Positions 63,921 through 64,000 of a stretch of DNA of 64,000 nucleotides are shown here, in pieces. Source of the stretch: Methanohalophilus euhalobius (GTDB lineage: Archaea > Halobacteriota > Methanosarcinia > Methanosarcinales > Methanosarcinaceae); NCBI RefSeq assembly GCF_900215215.1, contig NZ_OBDR01000003.1, positions 165,410 to 229,409 of the forward strand, read 5' to 3'. The notes under the pieces are model-generated. The model searched no databases. It was not told the origin of the DNA and was given only the letters and a program-made list of their open reading frames with translations. Numbering within the stretch: the stretch's first letter is position 1; each line of letters opens with the position of its first letter. The translations under genes and the position numbers were made by a program.

Positions 63921-64000
63921 AGCAGCGATGCATAGTTCCCAAAGGCTCTCGCACTTTAGTACAGTATACAACGCTGGCAGGCTTATCTTCTGTGTTCGGG
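63921..64000 (-). rRNA. 5S ribosomal RNA, 3' part (cut by window edge)
   Basis: Reverse complement reads CCCGAACACAGAAGATAAGC, CTGCCAGCG and GTGCGAGAGCCTTTGGGAAC, then ends at CATCGCTGCT. These are the conserved loop B/C and helix IV-V segments of archaeal 5S rRNA in the right order. About 80 of roughly 120-130 nucleotides are inside the window; the 5' part lies beyond it, so the rRNA operon runs leftwards. Confidence 0.85.

Overview
The window is archaeal and reads as the chromosome of a methylotrophic methanogen of the Methanosarcinaceae, perhaps Methanohalophilus-like (genus is a guess). Evidence is aIF5A, ABCE1/Rli1, NOG1, Nob1, archaeal NAC, TiaS, CofE (coenzyme F420), MTH865, GfcR, CbiMQO and TATA-box promoters. 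A bacterial-type tetrahydrofolate C1 set (metF, metV, folD, glyA, folP-like, purN) like that of Methanosarcina barkeri is present. Every intact CDS I checked stops at TAA or TGA. The only TAG inside an otherwise good gene is followed in frame by a second domain, as expected where UAG can encode pyrrolysine.

Layout. 1-8.8 kb: housekeeping genes, mostly on the minus strand (NOG1 end, aminotransferase, 6-phospho-3-hexuloisomerase, DUF2073 and Era-like GTPase, PhoU, Pcm, zinc-finger protein, agmatinase, aIF5A, Ogt, metalloprotease). 8.8-11.4 kb: secreted nuclease, MazG-like protein, hisF. 11.4-16.5 kb: a broken-up cobalt/nickel ECF transporter locus, with cbiO-cbiQ facing PDGLE-cbiM tail to tail, two decayed insertion sequences, and the 3' end of a second, His-tailed cbiO. 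16.5-26 kb: ABCE1, a metallo-beta-lactamase protein, thioredoxin, and a minus-strand operon hyuA - mini zinc ribbon - metV - metF - thiC - cofE.

26-38.4 kb: an AT-rich accessory island of membrane and secreted proteins (S1/P1-phospholipase C-like protein, papain/C10-like cysteine peptidase, several unknowns, a PPC-like secreted protein, a membrane-anchored wHTH protein carrying the in-frame TAG). They are separated by five closely related copies and one diverged copy of a 0.15-0.4 kb intergenic repeat. Some copies carry scars of a second metV gene and of the 3' end of folP, so the island seems to have grown by segmental duplication next to the folate operon. Three secreted-protein genes share a nearly identical promoter/leader box in which the Shine-Dalgarno can pair with an upstream CCTCT.

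38.4-64 kb: folP-like, folD, glyA, purN and an HTH regulator; tiaS; nadE; a KaiC-like pseudogene; nob1; gfcR; a RecJ-like DHH protein; an SPFH-NfeD pair; an AIR-synthase-like protein; hisH; UDP-glucose dehydrogenase; MTH865; a wHTH regulator; a PIN-ATPase-KH protein; hisI; an unknown; HesB; NAC; a flavin disulfide reductase; a UbiA gene broken at two homopolymers; an unknown; and the 3' part of a 5S rRNA at the right edge.
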